Shown: positions 9,528-16,873 of the stretch, one piece after another
Numbering within the stretch: position 1 is the stretch's first letter
Layout of the letters: each line of letters starts with the position of its first letter
Origin: Acephala macrosclerotiorum
Lineage: Eukaryota > Ascomycota > Leotiomycetes > Helotiales > Mollisiaceae
DNA: 16,873 nt
Reading direction: 5' to 3'
Assembly: GCA_014904845.1 (NCBI GenBank)
Contig: MU119832.1
Coordinates: forward strand, 1 to 16,873
The notes under the pieces: model-generated
Seen by the model: the letters and a program-made list of their open reading frames with translations, nothing else
Databases searched by the model: none
What the model was told of the DNA's origin: nothing
Made by a program: the position numbers and the translations under genes

Positions 9528-10510
9528 CGCCAACTCGAGAAAGGCGACAAGGAAGGAACCAAGGCAGCAATCGATATGTAGCGGGATTTTGTACTTCAAT
9601 GCGAGTTCAAATAGGCTGGGAATGTCGTCAATGATACCGTGAGGGAAGTTTGGTGCCGAACCGACGAGAAGAGCAGTGTTGTTGATAAGACGGCGAACGA
9701 CTGACACATCCACCTGGTATAATGGAGGCTGGGCTCGCAACAAGATGCATTTTGAATCCAAAATACTGTGCAGCCTTGCGGAGAGCCGGATGTGCGATCT
9801 CTGGCAAGATCCTAAATGAGCTGTCAGATACATTCAATAACGTGATCAACGACCTTCTTACATCTCGGGCTCTGTGATATTTTTTTCCGCGTACGCCTTC
9901 TGTCTTGCGCTCAAACAGGCCATCAAAATTGACTTTGTTCCACCACTTGTAGCCACACCTGCAGCATCCCAAGGAGCATTGCAAAGCTTCAAACCCATTG
10001 CAACGATTTCGGCTTCCATTTTGCGCACGCCTAGGAAGACATCTGGATGGATTGGAATCGCAACCGGGAATTTCCCAAATGCTTGGGCTTGCAATTCCAT
10101 AAGCTCTTCGCCGCCGTGGCCCCAGAAACATATCCATCTTCCCAGAGGGTATGGTCCATAGTAGCCAAGTCGTGCAGCTCCTCCAGTACAGTTTTACTCG
10201 ACCATCCTTTGATTGGCAGGTCAAGATATCGAGTCCTGGTGGAGCAAGCTTTGACTATAATTTAACAGTCGCATCTTTAATTTCATTTTGAACCTTGGCG
10301 CGCACAGCAGGAATTCTCAGGAACAGGCCGAAGAAGTATGGTCGAATTTTGTTAGTTTCAACGGCAGTGCCTAAGATGCCACGACCTCTGAACTGAAGGA
10401 AGAACTTTCGGGCCGATCGTAGAACGAACAGAGAAAAGACTAGATTGCAGAGTCTACAGAAATATGTAGTTGTGGTAAAATGGAAGAAATCAAGTCTTGT
10501 CTGGGATTGT
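9528..10510 (-). pseudogene. DPL1: Broken sphingosine-1-phosphate lyase
   Basis: This PLP enzyme of the ER membrane normally cleaves phosphorylated sphingoid bases to a long aldehyde and phosphoethanolamine. Reading the minus strand from about 10510: an N-terminal hydrophobic region, then ARKFFLQFRGRGILGT, GLFLRIPAVRAKVQNEI and a TAG stop within VKL-stop-SKLAPPG. A frame change leads to YLDLPIKGWSSKTVLEELHDL, DHTLWEDGYVSGA. After a second shift come GEELMELQAQAFGKFPVA, IPIHPDVFLGVRKMEAEIVAM, TSGGTKSILMAC and NITEPEM. A probable intron (GTAAGA to TTTAG, about 9857-9806) follows, then [19 protein letters not shown]. After another shift, [29 protein letters not shown] and [22 protein letters not shown]. 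It stops there, before the PLP-binding lysine region (THKYGF in the family). Outer boundaries are approximate. Several frameshifts, a stop and loss of the catalytic C-terminal half make it dead. Confidence 0.92.
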
Positions 10511-11559
10511 TGGGCGGAATATAACGAGATGTAGCTTCAGTTCAGGTTCAGCCAGTATCATCTTTGTAGGAACGCCTTTATCAACACATGGGAATTATGC
10601 ATGACTGTCTCTGCTTCCATAAGATTGGTTCTTGTCCATCCGTCAGTTACCCTCCATGACCCAGACGGACGGCACGCGGATATTTTTCCACCGTCCACTA
10701 CACTGAACCGCTAGGTGCAGTGGAAAGACTTCTTGCTCCGCCCCGCTCCGGCAATACGTGACGATCGTCGCACCCCACGGCGGCCGCCTCATCGTTGTGA
10801 GTAATGGAGCAAGGCTGATAGATATGACTCGGGTCTTGAGCTTGAGTTAGACGAGTCTGAAATTTCGTAATGTGTGGCGTTTTCTTAAAGCTAAATTGTC
10901 CCTATGACATTTTGGGACGACTGGGAACTCTTGCTCATTTTCATAATGACTCTCACAAGTAGCCACATTCCGCAACTACAGAAAAGAGGGGATATCTGGT
11001 TGCACCGCGGCCGCGGGGTGGTTACGGCTGGAAGTATCCGGATTCGTCAGGGAAGTGCCCAAGAAATAAAGGTTTAAAGTTAACTTACATTCCAGAACGC
11101 CACTATCGCTCGAAAAGACACGGAGGAGATTGGGACGCTTGTAATGTGAGGCTGTTTCAGACTGCTATCACAGTGGGATTCCTCTAGGCGTTGAAAGCCC
11201 GAAATCATTTAGTAAAGCCTAATGTTGAGAGAAACCGTCGCCTAAAGTTCGTAGCGTAGCGCTGGAGTAGCGACCAATGCCTGAAATCTCCCTGACGCGC
11301 TTGCGAATTGCGCGATATGAGAGAAGTCGCACAACCGCAATGCTTGAAAAAAAAGACATCTCTTCAAGTTACCCTTATGCCTTTCGGTGTGAAGGCTCAT
11401 GGCGTAAAGCTTGATATTTTTACAACTGGTGGCGTTGAATAATGAGAAATTCAAACGCATCCAGAAGTTTACATCTATTTAGTCCGCAGAAGACTAACTT
11501 TGACCACATAAAGCTGTACAGCAATCGGGTCCAAATTAAATTCTGTCTTTTAGGCCGAC
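10511..11559. other. Gene-free stretch between two broken genes
   Basis: No frame longer than about 72 codons is present in most of this kilobase and no domain is recognised. Two GC-rich islands with NotI-like GCGGCCGC cores stand out (about 10778-10792 and 11004-11020) against an otherwise AT-balanced background. They could be promoter remnants of the lyase, but nothing confirms that. Confidence 0.45.
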
Positions 11560-12507
11560 CACCGTCCTGTCTCTCAAACACATACACCTCGTTCAACCCA
11601 AGTTTCCCAAAGAACTCCACGGCCAGTTCATAATTGGTACGGACATGAGCAATACAGTAACTATCATCCGAAAGTGTAAACTTGCTACCTAGCCTTATCA
11701 CTTCCTATTTGAACCCATCAATACAACTTAAAGCTGCAAATACGCGTTTTCTGATGTCACTTACTTCAGATACTCCTCCCAGGATACGGTTCCCCCAGCC
11801 CTTTCCTCAAACCACTAGAATTGACCTCAATCAAACCCTCATATCCTATAATGAGTTCTAAACTCCTCAAAATATTTCTCCATACATGCTCCCACTTCTT
11901 TAGATCCTTCAGTAGTTTGCGCTCAAGAGCTTGATCGGGTCAAAATGCCCCACAACTCTCGGTCGCAACTCAACCAGCATCTCATACTGCAGATCATAAT
12001 AATTGGCGAAGAAACCGCCCTCGGTACCGCCTGATAACTGCGCAGCTTGCTGTAAAGAGCCGAGTTGGGATCTATAGGAACAGTGTGGACGTGACGGACG
12101 GACCCAATGAAGAAGTCAACTACAGGATTGCAGATCAGCGATTTTATGGTAGCGCCATAATCACTGCGAATCCACTCTCCTTCAAAGCAAATCAAAAATT
12201 TGATCTTATTCTCATACTTCGCTCGTAAGCGTACAGCCTCTTGAAGATAGGCGTTGTGAAGTGGAACGAATTCAGTGATCTAGACCCCTTGTTCGACCTG
12301 AATTCATGTCAGAACTTCCCTCGGGGAAAGGGAGATGACTCGAACCTCTTCAGGGTACAAATCACTGATATTTGTTCCAGGCATATGCTCTGTGAGTGCA
12401 AAATGGGCCATTCTTAGCGCGATTGCTTTTTGGATCATCTCTTCCAGCGTGTTTTGAGCATAACTGGGGCAGAACTGCCCGGAATGACTGTGCATCGAGA
12501 ACGCCAT
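11560..12507 (-). pseudogene. his2: Broken histidinol-phosphatase (PHP family)
   Basis: Histidinol-phosphatase removes phosphate from L-histidinol phosphate, the penultimate histidine-biosynthesis step, using a PHP metal-binding fold. The minus-strand ATG at 12507 gives MAFSMHSHSGQFC (HxH metal motif kept), QNTLEEMIQKAI, HFALTEHMP and DLYPEE. A probable old intron (donor now GTTCGA, CTGAC branch, TTCAG acceptor near 12298) is followed by a TAG at 12280-12282. Next come YLQEAVRLRAKYENKIKFLICFEGEWI, VDFFIGSVRHVHTVPID and ALYSKL. Near 12030 the frame shifts to GGTEGGFFANYYDLQYEML, LRPRVVGHFDPIKLL, then a TGA, KKWEHVWRNI, YEGLIEVNSSGLRKGLGEPYPG and another TGA. After another likely intron, LGSKFTLSDDSYCIAHV and LGLNEVYVFERQ end it. 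All major blocks survive but with at least three stops and a frameshift, so it is a near-full-length pseudogene. The working copy is presumably elsewhere in the genome. Confidence 0.9.
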
Positions 12508-13159
12508 ATTGAAACCCGAATTCCAAGATGAATTGTTTAAGCTTTGTCCGATGGAACTGAGCTTAAATCCATGAAACAAAAATATGATGGTAGTGCAACA
12601 CTGCTGTGTGAAAACGGGGTCTATAAGCACTCGTGCTTTGGGACGATACAAGCTTATGCGCGCATCTTCAGCTTAAGAATCATCGTGATCCATAATCGTG
12701 CCAAACAATTATCATCATAATATCTTTTCGGACTCAATCCTCGTGTCGACGCCCCATGGTTTCATTGGTGCATGTCGAAACGCGGACAGGGACGATTGAA
12801 GACATGGGCGGAGGCGCGGGCCCGCTCGCGGGTAAATGAACACGCCGGTATCACTTCTGAAGGCCAAGAGAGGTAATCAAAACTTCCCAACTTTTCAATG
12901 TGCAGACTGAAACTATTCGGGTCCTGTAGGATACTGAGGCTACAGACAATTGAAAATTATACGTACTAATTCTCAATCTCAGAGGTGATTACCCAGATCA
13001 GAAACGCAAAATTGCAAGTAGATCTCACAATATTCAATGGTTATAATAGCACGAGTTCATTTCAGAATACCAAATCCTCCACGAATCGAGTAGCAGTAAA
13101 TGGTATTTAGTTAACCCCACTGTCACTAAAATTGAATTTGTACAGTGGGCATCAAATGC
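12508..13159. other. Intergenic region, no gene recognised
   Basis: About 650 bp between the start of the histidinol-phosphatase remnant and the stop codon of the ketosphinganine-reductase-like gene. It has only short open frames and no domain. It should hold the 5' flank of the former and the 3' flank of the latter. Confidence 0.45.
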
Positions 13160-14308
13160 CTAAACGCGCCCAGAATGTGACTGTGCACGATTCTTGCGTC
13201 CATAATCGCGAGTTTTCCTGTCAAAATCACGACGTACAAAGGGCCAAACAAGGAATGCAACAAGAGCTAGCAGGAGGTCGAGAATGACATTGTCCCTAGG
13301 ACTTGGCCCGCGCATGTTGTTCAAAATCAACGCAGACTCCCAGTCTGAAGTGATGGAGAAGTACCCTTTGTCGAGGCCGCCGAGGATCTTCTTTGCAATA
13401 GATAATGCAGATGGAGTTTTGTTTTGTATTTCTTCATCGCTGATATTACTCCCTTCCATAATCTTGGTGATTTCTGGCTTCGAAGCTTGCTCAGCAAGAA
13501 AAGAGTCCGTGATGAAAGTCCCAGGAAAGGCACTATGGACTTGATACATATCCTTCCCGCCATACAATAGCAGCTCTTGGCGAAGAGTGTCGGCGAAAGC
13601 TCGAATTGCTGCTTTTGGCGGCGTATATGCAATGTAGCCAGGAAGGCCAACAAAGGCAGCAGCAGAGGAGACAAAAATGACATGTCTCGTCCGATCAGGT
13701 TCTGGATTCTGAGTCCATAGTCGAAGACACGCCTGGGTAATGAACACCGCGGAATAGTAGTTGGACTCCAAGCAAGATGTTAGACCTTCAGGGCTGAGAT
13801 CAGCAAGAAACCCGATCTGAGATGGACTCGAGCCACCAGCAACACAAAAAACAATGTCTGGAATAGCATCGTACTGGCTTAACGTCTTTTGGACCTGGCA
13901 AGCTGTTACTACATGCAAACAAGGGTCTAAGATATATGGGTCTTAGGCCGATTTTCAGCAAGTGGACTTACAGCCAGATGATCGCACAAGTTTGTGGCTA
14001 TCGCATCGATAACTTGGGTGCTTGATTTTCGGTGGGTCGCTACCTCTGCCTTGGCAACTTCTAGGGCATCCTTGCCTCGGGCAAGTAAGAGAATATGAGC
14101 CCCTAACCTGTCAGCACCACAGCAGACCTATTTCCCCATGTTGAACGCACCTCTTTTTGCGAGCTCTATTGCTAAGTTCTTTCCTAGGCCACGGGAGCCG
14201 CCAGCGATCACGGCCCGCTTGAGAAAGTCAGTGACCCGGAAGCGCTGCGAGGAAGAGCAGTAAATTGACTGCACTCACCAGGTTTTCTGTCTTGAACTTG
14301 GTCATCAT
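13160..14308 (-). CDS. TSC10: 3-ketodihydrosphingosine reductase-like SDR, four exons
   Basis: Exons (minus) 14308-14279, 14217-14151, 14102-13972 and 13894-13160 give 320 residues in one open frame with GT-AG introns. The family reduces 3-ketosphinganine to sphinganine with NADPH at the ER, the second step of sphingolipid synthesis. Motifs: Rossmann glycine motif GGSRGLG at 16-22 (the usual preceding Thr is Ala), NYYSA with Asn121, catalytic Ser at 152-153 (FVSSAAAFVGLPGY), YTPPK with Tyr166 and Lys170, and FPGTF near 199-203. A C-terminal hydrophobic segment (about 279-296) followed by RRDFDRKTRDYGRK is the typical membrane anchor region. The start is least certain: the frame is open upstream through a hydrophobic run (LALILARLIL) but has no ATG before a stop. 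Met1-Met2 is therefore chosen, or an unseen upstream exon exists. Because it is subtelomeric and divergent, it may be a paralogue, like the FUM13-type reductases of sphinganine-analogue pathways; that is inference. Confidence 0.87.
13895..13971 (-). other. Intron 3 of the ketosphinganine reductase gene
   Basis: 77-nt GT-AG intron: donor GTAAGT, acceptor TTGCCAG. Splicing joins TNLCDHLA to VQKTLSQYDAIPDIV in phase 0. The frame also stays open a few codons upstream of the acceptor, but those residues are not family-like. Confidence 0.75.
14103..14150 (-). other. Intron 2 of the ketosphinganine reductase gene
   Basis: 48-nt intron: donor GTGCGT, CTGAC branch-like motif, acceptor GGTTAG. A nearer CAG acceptor would create an immediate stop, so the TTAG site is chosen; it restores KRGAHILLLARG, the expected second beta strand of the Rossmann fold. 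Confidence 0.75.
14218..14278 (-). other. Intron 1 of the ketosphinganine reductase gene
   Basis: 61-nt intron: donor GTGAGT, CTGAC branch-like motif, acceptor CTCAAG. It joins FKTENL to RAVIAGGSRGLG in phase 0, placing the first beta strand and glycine motif at the normal distance from the N terminus. Confidence 0.75.
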
Positions 14309-15018
14309 TCGCAAGATCAATCGGGCGAGGATAAGGGCGAGAGGGGTAGACTCGAATTTTGGGGCTGATTACAGGTAATCGTCGGTCCATCTTACAGGTT
14401 GAGGGGGAAACCGGCCATTATGTGGACAAATCACCACCAAGCAGAACCATGCTCGTCTAAGCCCGATCCTGGACTCAGACGCGGACGGAGGCGGCGGGTC
14501 AACCATGTACGGCAACATGGTGTCCGGCCGTGTCCGTTTTCTCTCCACTCCATCCCTTCGCAATATATGTCTTGGTTGCGCGGCTTTGCAACAGGGTGGT
14601 CCAGATAGATTTTCTCAGTGGACCAGGTCGGACCAACCAGACCTAGCTAGCCTCAGGTTGAAAATATATTTTGGGGCTAGCTGCGGAACTGGCCAATATT
14701 GCTTTAGTTTCCTTGGTTTGTCTAAAAATCTTTATTTCGTCTCTCTATTATAAATCGATGTTTTGAGCCGAAAATCTATTCTTAGAAAATATACCTAGGT
14801 GGTCCAAGTGGTCCAAGTGAGCGCTGAAACTATCCACCGAACGCACTGCTTACGCGACAAGCTACAATCCAACAACTGTTTACGTTTACGTCCCGCCGAC
14901 AACATTCCAGACGACAACTTTTGAGGCCTTGAAAGTTGTGTAAATATATAAGAAGCATTTCTGAGCTTTGGAATAAGCCAACCGCGCTTCTTGAAACCGT
15001 CGGGGAAGTTGTCACCTA
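14309..15018. other. Intergenic region with a possible small inverted-repeat element
   Basis: About 700 bp upstream of the ketosphinganine-reductase-like gene. No coding domain is recognised. It contains imperfect terminal-inverted-repeat-like motifs at 14616-14638 and 14798-14819, listed separately. Confidence 0.45.
14616..14819. mobile_element. Candidate MITE-like element with imperfect inverted ends
   Basis: The right end (14798-14819) contains GTGGTCCAA twice in tandem. The left end (14616-14638) carries the inverted form with mismatches and one-base gaps (GGACCA twice). The roughly 200-bp interior is AT-rich with no ORF, as in a non-autonomous DNA transposon remnant. No clean TA or other target-site duplication is visible at the edges, so this may be a decayed element or a coincidental repeat. 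Confidence 0.3.
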
Positions 15019-15536
15019 TCATCTACCTCAATATCTTCAAGCTCCGCATCTAGCACAACATCCTCTAGTTCGTCTTCCAACTCGTCATCATCCAGTTCGA
15101 CCTCATCCTCGACATCCAGCACAAAATTATCTAGCCCAACATCGTCCAGCACAGTATCGTCTAACTCAATATCCTCAAGCACAATATCTTCCGGCGCATC
15201 ATCTAGCCCGACAACCACAACATCAACAACCAGCACATCTTCAGCCGCCGTCCCAACCGACATTGCCAGCTGCGGAGACTTCTTCGCAGTCTCCAGCACC
15301 TACGTCTCGAATGGTGAAACCTTCACCCTCGACTGTGGCACAGTCTACGAAGAAGTGGAAATCACTTAGTTTATATCACTAAGCTTCTAGCAATGTGTGG
15401 ACGCTTGCAGCGCTACGGCTACTTGCACAGATCTAGCTTACTACAGTGGGGCGACGGCACTTGTGTCTTGTGGTCTGGTATTTGCCATATTCCGACTTCC
15501 GATGTTTGGGATACGGCTACGCTACAAGATGTGTGA
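15019..15536 (+). pseudogene. Broken Ser/Thr-rich protein with PAN/apple-like domain
   Basis: Frame 1 encodes a long Ser/Thr linker (about 15019-15245, dozens of Ser/Thr codons) of the O-glycosylated kind common in fungal surface proteins. A cysteine domain follows: DIASCGDFFAVSSTYVSNGETFTLDCGTVYEEVEIT. In-frame TAG codons at 15367-15369 and 15388-15390 interrupt it, yet the same frame continues with QCVDACSATATCTDLAYYSG. There a one-base deletion near 15440 shifts frame to GDGTCVLWSGICH, ending at TGA 15534-15536. The order F-x-L-x-C-G, C-x-x-x-C, C, Y-S-G-x-G-T-C matches PAN/apple-like carbohydrate- or protein-binding domains of ascomycete secreted proteins. No start codon or signal peptide is seen upstream, where the frame has a TGA at 14992-14994, so the 5' part is also lost. 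Two stops, a frameshift and a missing N terminus mark a pseudogene. Confidence 0.72.
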
Positions 15537-15900
15537 GTCGAGAGAAATTTGTGAGAAATGTGTAACGATTCATGGATGTAATGAAGAAGTTCTGCATGGA
15601 TTTCCGCTATCGCGTCGGTTACACAAGGGTAAGAGGAGCGCTAGTATTATACGGGCGTGCAATCATTTGCTAGTTAACAATGTCCATTTGACTTTATTAA
15701 AAGTTGTCGAGCATGTGATTTGGCTACTGCTCGCACACGTGACACTATGTGGCTTCGTGGCGGAGCCTGCTATTTGACAGCATAACTGGGCGTAAACTTC
15801 TATCATGATTACGATGCACGATGCCTCCCTTCAAAGGCAGAACATACTCTATCTTCGGCCCATTTTTGGCAATCTAGCTGAATGAGTACCGCGGTCGTCG
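15537..15900. other. Spacer between two broken genes
   Basis: About 360 bp with one open frame that is a shifted continuation of the PAN-like remnant. No family-like residues are seen and nothing regulatory is recognised. Confidence 0.4.
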
Positions 15901-16515
15901 ATGGCTCTGCATTCTTTGACTCCTTACCAAGGTATCTGGCGAGATTACAGCCAACCACCTTACCAGAGCTCGATCCTCACCTTAGGCAGTTACCAAGCCT
16001 TGCCGCTCCTGGCCTTCTTGAGTGCATTCATAACCTATACACAGACAAGATGGTGGATCGTTACCCGATATATGCTCATCCGTATCTGCTGGCCGAATCG
16101 TCTGGACGATTCAGAAGACGCAAAGTCGCCACACCATCTGTCGCAGGCGAAAGCAATCAATTTCCTGATTTTCAAAGAAAAGGCCGGAGCCTTCATTTTT
16201 CAACGTGCTACTTTTCATTCTCTTGGGGACGATCATTCCCTACCTTTTGGCTGGAGGCTCGGGACCCGCGAAAGTTCAGACTCAGACTATTGATACCTGC
16301 GATAGATTCGAAGGGTTTTCTGTGAGTGCATTACAGCTGGCTCAAACCGTTTACACACAATGCCGATTGAACGCTTCGGCCAATGCGGCCACTTGTAGAT
16401 ACGTGACGAGGATTGTCGATAGCCAACCTCGACTCAACTTACCCTAAATGGCCAATGTCCTTTTGAGGAAGCAAATTGCCCATGGTTCGAACCCAGATGG
16501 GACTGGTGGAGATAA
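15901..16515 (+). pseudogene. Broken fungal membrane protein of unknown function
   Basis: From an ATG at 15901 the frame reads MALHSLTPYQGIWRDYSQ, then a Leu/Ala-rich membrane segment (LGSYQALPLLAFLSAFI), TYTQTRWWIVTRYMLIRI and HHLSQAKAINFL. Near 16190-16205 the family-like reading moves to another frame: NVLLFILLGTIIPYLLAGG, a second membrane segment, then DTCDRFEGF, ALQLAQTVYTQC and a Cys-containing region. Near 16428 it returns to the first frame (LTLNGQCPFEEANCP) and stops at 16513-16515. The order YQGIW, membrane helix, SQA, LLFILLG-IPYLL, then Cys pairs matches a family of uncharacterised ascomycete multi-pass proteins that I know only as hypothetical (sometimes mislabelled). The middle region is much shorter than I would expect. 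Frameshifts, rather than introns, best explain the changes because no credible GT-AG pairs are present. Confidence 0.65.
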
Positions 16516-16780
16516 CCCTCTCATGGTCGGAGCAGCAAGATATCATACAACAAAGTATTGGAGATCGCATACCCCTAAGAAAGCATACTCTAGACTTTTA
16601 TGCAAAAAAAAATAAAAGCACAGACAATTGAGAAGGACCTTTGATTAAGTATTTTTATTTGCGACTGGATCTGCCAAGAATGAGAGCAGGGGGCGGGGGC
16701 AATTTGAGGCTCGACGCAATACGGCAAACTAAAAATCCATTTCTCGTTTTCTAAAAAAAATATAATTTTTTAAAAGTTTA
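16516..16780. other. AT-rich flank before the terminal repeat
   Basis: Contains short A-runs (about 16603-16617 and 16752-16761) and a G-rich patch (16688-16700). No coding potential is seen. Confidence 0.4.
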
Positions 16781-16873
16781 TTATTTTATTTTATTTTATT
16801 TTATTTTATTTTATTTTATTTTATTTTATTTTATTTTATTTTATTTTATTTTATTTTATTTTATTTTATTTTA
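16781..16873. repeat. Pentanucleotide microsatellite (TTATT)n
   Basis: A perfect period-5 repeat fills the last 93 bases (about 18.6 copies) and runs off the window. It has no telomere-like composition, so this is not a second chromosome end; it probably continues beyond the window or marks an assembly break. Confidence 0.97.

Noticed and set aside
7755..12507. Repeat-induced point mutation (RIP) as the cause of the pseudogenes
   Set aside because: Some stops could be C-to-T changes, but frameshifts and deletions dominate and the sequence is not strongly AT-biased; RIP indices were not computed.
15012..15299. Minus-strand ORF encoding a very acidic Asp/Glu/Val-rich protein
   Set aside because: It is the complement of the Ser/Thr-rich stalk on the plus strand; low-complexity codons create an artificial open frame.
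14936..15382. Plus-strand 148-codon ORF rich in Gln/Pro/His
   Set aside because: It is a shifted frame of the same Ser/Thr-rich stalk and lacks the cysteine domain that the true frame shows.
16440..16510. tRNA-like B-box (GGTTCGAACCC at 16484-16494) with an A-box-like motif upstream
   Set aside because: The T stem and acceptor stem do not pair at the required spacing, and the segment overlaps protein-like sequence of the membrane-protein remnant.
1..16873. CRISPR array, rRNA genes, or a retrotransposon with LTRs
   Set aside because: No regularly spaced repeats, rRNA-like blocks, or long direct terminal repeats with gag/pol motifs were seen.

Overview
The window reads as the end of a chromosome of a filamentous ascomycete (Pezizomycotina; Leotiomycetes is only a weak guess). 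It starts with about 16 copies of TAACCC, the C-rich strand of a TTAGGG telomere. The gene models use short GT-AG introns (46-77 nt) with CTGAC/CTAAC-type branch sites. Most recognisable genes belong to fungal metabolism or to the fungal secreted/membrane repertoire. The right end runs into a pure TTATT pentanucleotide array, probably where the contig stops.

Layout. 1-95 telomere; 96-2583 a region with no recognisable gene apart from a weak ORF at 235-537 (minus). 2584-3268 (plus) is a two-exon small secreted protein. 3269-4916 holds one doubtful minus-strand ORF and the desaturase promoter. 4917-6381 (plus) is an intact two-exon methyl-end (delta-12 type) fatty acid desaturase. 7755-8386 (plus) is a broken extended-SDR (dihydroflavonol-reductase-like) gene. 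8730-9522 (minus) is a broken FMN-dependent alpha-hydroxy-acid dehydrogenase, joined directly to 9528-10510 (minus), a broken sphingosine-1-phosphate lyase. 11560-12507 (minus) is a broken PHP-family histidinol-phosphatase. 13160-14308 (minus) is an apparently intact four-exon 3-ketodihydrosphingosine reductase-like SDR. 15019-15536 (plus) is a broken Ser/Thr-rich PAN/apple-like secreted protein, and 15901-16515 (plus) is a broken fungal membrane protein.

Interpretation. This is a subtelomeric gene graveyard: three apparently intact genes (secreted protein, desaturase, ketosphinganine reductase) sit among six degraded ones. The damage is mostly single-base frameshifts, scattered in-frame stops and internal deletions, with protein homology still easy to read, so the decay looks fairly recent. 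The most suggestive theme is lipid/sphingoid-base metabolism: an intact 3-ketosphinganine reductase paralogue about 2.7 kb from a dead sphingoid-phosphate lyase, plus a fatty acid desaturase at 4.9 kb. That could be what is left of a sphingoid-related accessory cluster or simply unrelated subtelomeric duplicates. No polyketide synthase, aminotransferase or regulator is visible to decide this. I did not find a clearly new biological system here. All family assignments come from reading translated sequence by eye; no database search was run.
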